7,462 nt of DNA from Candidatus Finniella inopinata (GTDB taxonomy: Bacteria > Pseudomonadota > Alphaproteobacteria > Paracaedibacterales > CAITNM01): positions 1 to 7,462 of the forward strand of contig CAMDPB010000047.1 in NCBI GenBank assembly GCA_945903885.1, in the 5' to 3' direction. The notes below the pieces were generated by a model. It did not search any database, was not told the origin of the DNA, and was given only the letters and a program-made list of their open reading frames with translations. Numbering within the stretch: position 1 is the first letter of the stretch; every line of letters begins with the position of its first letter. The position numbers and the translations under genes were made by a program. This document shows, piece by piece, positions 5,907 to 7,462 of the stretch.

Positions 5907-5925
5907 AGGCGTGTAAAACACGCCT
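5907..5925 (-). terminator. Rho-independent terminator after rpmB
   Basis: On the minus strand an 8-bp perfect stem (AGGCGTGT paired with ACACGCCT, 3-base loop) is followed by TTATTTTT. It lies 23 bases after the rpmB stop and 32 bases before the HAD gene start. It should end most rpmB transcripts, and the downstream operon then needs either its own promoter or read-through. Confidence 0.85.
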
Positions 5926-5948
5926 AAAATTCTTGAAATCAAAGTATT

Positions 5949-6239
5949 TTATTTTTTAGCATTAAGCTGTTTTACGATAACTTTTTTTAAAGGCAATATT
6001 TCAGCTGTTAAATTGCGATTTGGTGTTGAAGAAAGATAAGCATCTAAACCGCCATGAAATTCAACAGTGCGAATCGCGCGAGTTGAAAGTCTAAGGCTAA
6101 TGGTTCTGCCAAGAACTTCACTTAAAAAAGATACGTTTTGCAAATTAGGCAAAAAACGACGATTTGATTTATTGTTTGCGTGGCTCACATTATGGCCAAA
6201 CAACACACCTTTTCCAGTTAATGCACAACGACGCGCCAT
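5949..6239 (-). CDS. rpmB: Large ribosomal subunit protein bL28
   Basis: The 96-residue basic protein begins MARRCALTGKGVLFGHNVSHANNKSNRRFLPNLQ, the signature N-terminus of bL28, and its length matches the alphaproteobacterial form (about 97) rather than the 78-residue E. coli form. The C-terminal half (TISLRLSTRAIRTVEFHGGLDAYL, ending VKQLNAKK) is the alphaproteobacterial extension. bL28 is a structural protein of the 50S subunit. AAGGA at 6252-6248 lies eight bases before the ATG. A near-consensus promoter lies within the 76-bp gap upstream and a terminator follows, so it is probably a single-gene unit. Confidence 0.98.
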   Translation of the reverse strand: MARRCALTGKGVLFGHNVSHANNKSNRRFLPNLQNVSFLSEVLGRTISLRLSTRAIRTVEFHGGLDAYLSSTPNRNLTAEILPLKKVIVKQLNAKK

Positions 6240-6247
6240 TTATTTTT

Positions 6248-6252
6248 TCCTT
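6248..6252 (-). promoter_or_regulatory. Ribosome binding site of rpmB
   Basis: AAGGA on the minus strand, eight bases before the ATG at 6239-6237, confirms the start. Confidence 0.8.
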
Positions 6253-6267
6253 AAACAATTTTGCCTA

Positions 6268-6298
6268 TTTATAGCATACCTTTGCGGGGGGTAGTCAA
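6268..6298 (-). promoter_or_regulatory. Promoter of rpmB
   Basis: On the minus strand TTGACT (6298-6293) is followed by TATAAA (6273-6268), a 19-base spacer, within the sequence TATGCTATAAAT. Reading the -10 as GCTATA shortens the spacer to 17. The pair is the best sigma-70-type match in the window and lies about 30 bases before the start codon, as expected for a ribosomal protein gene. The spacer holds a run of six C on the coding strand. Confidence 0.75.
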
Positions 6299-6315
6299 GA
6301 ACAAACAGCAAAAAT

Positions 6316-7329
6316 TTAAAAACCAACACCTTTTGTGGTGGAATATTCAAAATGAATAATTTCATCTGGGAACAAGTGTAGGCGCATAGCGTGCGCTGCC
6401 TGAGCAGCCTCAGCGAACCCGGTCAAAATTAATTTTAGTTTATGGGGGTATGTTGCAATATCCCCAATAGCGTAAATACCTTTTCGGCTTGTAGCGCTTG
6501 TGGCATGATCAACCGTAATGTGATTTTTTTCTAAATTCAGTCCCCATTCCGCAATAGGACCCAAATTCATCGAAAGTCCAAAGAACGGAAGCAAGTAATC
6601 GGCTTGTAATAGTTTTTTTGAACCATCAAGGTTTTCAACTTCTACAGCGCTTAATTTACCATCTTCTCCCTGAAGTCCGCTGAGCTGGTATGGGGTAACA
6701 AGTTCAATTTCCCCATTGCGTGCGGCAATGTTTAGCTTTTCTTCGCTATCAGGGGCAGCGCGGAATTTTGCGCGACGATGCACAACTTTAACAGAAGCGG
6801 CACTGTCTTTGAAAATTAAGGCCCAGTCAACGGCGGAATCACCACCGCCAGCAATAACAATGTGCTTGTCTTTGTAGGTATCTTTACTGCGCACGGCGTA
6901 ATGAACGCTATTTTTTTCGTAGATATCAAGGTGATCAAGTGGAGGGCGGTTCGGACCGAAAGCACCAACGCCTGCGGCTATAATAATGCTTTTGGTTTTT
7001 ATTTCGGTTCCAGATGATGTGCGAACTAACCAATCGGAACCACACTCATTTAATGGTGCAATATGCGTCACTTGTTGGTTTAAATGATAGGTAGGGTTAA
7101 AGGGCGCTGCTTGTTTTTCAAGCTGATATATAAGGTCAGCCGCAGCGATTGATGGATGTGCAGCAATATCATAAATTGGTTTTTCAGGGTACAACGCAGA
7201 GCACTGTCCGCCGATTTTTTCAAAAGCATCAATAATATGAGTTTTTAATTTGGCCATGCCACATTCGAAAATAGCGAACAAGCCTACAGGACCGGCGCCT
7301 ATAATTACAACGTCGGTTTCCTGAACCAT
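6316..7329 (-). CDS. Ferredoxin/flavodoxin-NADP reductase, thioredoxin-reductase-like type
   Basis: The 337-residue flavoprotein moves electrons between NADPH and ferredoxin or flavodoxin in the cytoplasm. The FAD-binding Rossmann motif GAGPVG is at 11-16, followed by IGGQCSALYPEKPIYDI (39-55). The NADPH-binding motif GGGDSA is at 161-166, with HRR at 184-186 and Arg190 for the 2'-phosphate. YAIGDIATYP (286-295) closes the FAD site. The region where thioredoxin reductases carry their CxxC (near 142-147) reads VHYAVR, so there is no redox disulfide and this is the YumC-like FNR class instead. The C-terminal extension HFEYSTTKGVGF is also typical of that class. It starts 11 bases after the rpmJ stop and is probably co-transcribed with it. 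The AAGG before its ATG is only two bases away, so initiation is probably coupled to rpmJ. No terminator is visible before the rpmB promoter. Confidence 0.93.
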   Translation of the reverse strand: MVQETDVVIIGAGPVGLFAIFECGMAKLKTHIIDAFEKIGGQCSALYPEKPIYDIAAHPSIAAADLIYQLEKQAAPFNPTYHLNQQVTHIAPLNECGSDWLVRTSSGTEIKTKSIIIAAGVGAFGPNRPPLDHLDIYEKNSVHYAVRSKDTYKDKHIVIAGGGDSAVDWALIFKDSAASVKVVHRRAKFRAAPDSEEKLNIAARNGEIELVTPYQLSGLQGEDGKLSAVEVENLDGSKKLLQADYLLPFFGLSMNLGPIAEWGLNLEKNHITVDHATSATSRKGIYAIGDIATYPHKLKLILTGFAEAAQAAHAMRLHLFPDEIIHFEYSTTKGVGF

Positions 7330-7340
7330 GACCTTAAGAC

Positions 7341-7462
7341 TTAACCTTGGCGTGCTTTGTAACGTGGTTTTTTCTTATTGATAACATACATGCGACCCTT
7401 GCGACGCACTAGTTTGCAGTCTTTGTCACGACTTCTAAGAGTTTTTAAAGAGTTTGCTATTT
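7341..7462 (-). CDS. rpmJ: Large ribosomal subunit protein bL36 (5' end cut by the window edge)
   Basis: The minus strand reads through 39 residues to a TAA at 7343-7341: IANSLKTLRSRDKDCKLVRR, then KGRMYVINKKKPRYKARQG. This is the 41-residue alphaproteobacterial form of bL36. The two bases at the edge (AA) fit the end of a Lys codon, so only the ATG and one base of the Lys codon are missing. The conserved NSLK..RSRDKDC start and the YVINKKKPR ending are clear. The family splits into zinc-binding and non-zinc forms. Here only one cysteine is seen and the usual later Cys/His ligands are absent, so this is the zinc-free type. The FNR gene follows closely. Confidence 0.95.
   Translation of the reverse strand, partial: IANSLKTLRSRDKDCKLVRRKGRMYVINKKKPRYKARQG

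Noticed and set aside
5875..5948. preQ1 riboswitch in front of the queuosine-related operon
   Set aside because: The gap holds a terminator hairpin followed by T-rich sequence. The short preQ1-I pattern with its A-rich tail is not present.
6067..6294. Plus-strand open frame of 75 codons
   Set aside because: It is antisense to rpmB and its promoter, with no family resemblance; it is a shadow.
6316..7329. Thioredoxin reductase
   Set aside because: The redox CxxC is absent at the expected place (VHYAVR there instead), and the C-terminal extension fits the ferredoxin-NADP reductase class.
1..7462. Mobile element, CRISPR or defence system
   Set aside because: No transposase, integrase, terminal repeats, spacer array or defence-family gene is visible; all genes are housekeeping or envelope-related.

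Overview
The window reads as a compact, fairly AT-rich stretch of chromosome from an alphaproteobacterium. Support comes from a near-canonical CtrA cell-cycle regulator, a 41-residue-type L36 protein, an alphaproteobacterial-style L28, and a lytic transglycosylase lying divergent from dapA. The queuine-type Tgt with a dedicated transporter, and a DUF2608-like HAD protein of the kind I associate with intracellular bacteria, point to a host-associated lineage such as Holosporales or Rickettsiales. That placement is inference from gene content, not a measured phylogeny. I see no insertion sequence, tRNA, rRNA, CRISPR array or phage gene.

Layout, left to right. Positions 1-490 (minus strand) hold the N-terminal part of a soluble lytic murein transglycosylase that runs off the left edge; it has no stop inside the window. 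Its best start codon overlaps the start codon of the divergent dapA (489-1340, plus), so two cell-wall genes begin in one CATG. A bidirectional hairpin terminator (1410-1433) separates dapA from a convergent small outer-membrane beta-barrel gene (1451-2188, minus).

Every gene from there to the right edge is on the minus strand. In transcription order they are rpmJ (5' end cut by the window edge), a ferredoxin/flavodoxin-NADP reductase, rpmB with a good promoter of its own, a terminator hairpin, a three-gene overlapping operon (DUF2608-like HAD phosphatase, YhhQ-type queuosine-precursor transporter, tgt), then ctrA, then the outer-membrane protein gene. ctrA is preceded by a striking run of TTAA elements spaced about one helical turn apart, including one perfect TTAA-N7-TTAA CtrA box, which suggests autoregulation.

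The most interesting unit is the HAD-transporter-tgt operon. The Tgt carries a glycine where bacterial preQ1-using enzymes have valine in the base pocket, a change known from queuine-using eukaryotic enzymes. Together with the co-translated transporter, this suggests direct import of queuine from a host and its insertion into tRNA. The HAD protein is a candidate new component of that salvage route. Other points worth attention are a DapA that lacks most of the lysine-feedback residues and a CtrA whose C-terminus has a 28-residue tail without the Ala-Ala ending of Caulobacter CtrA.
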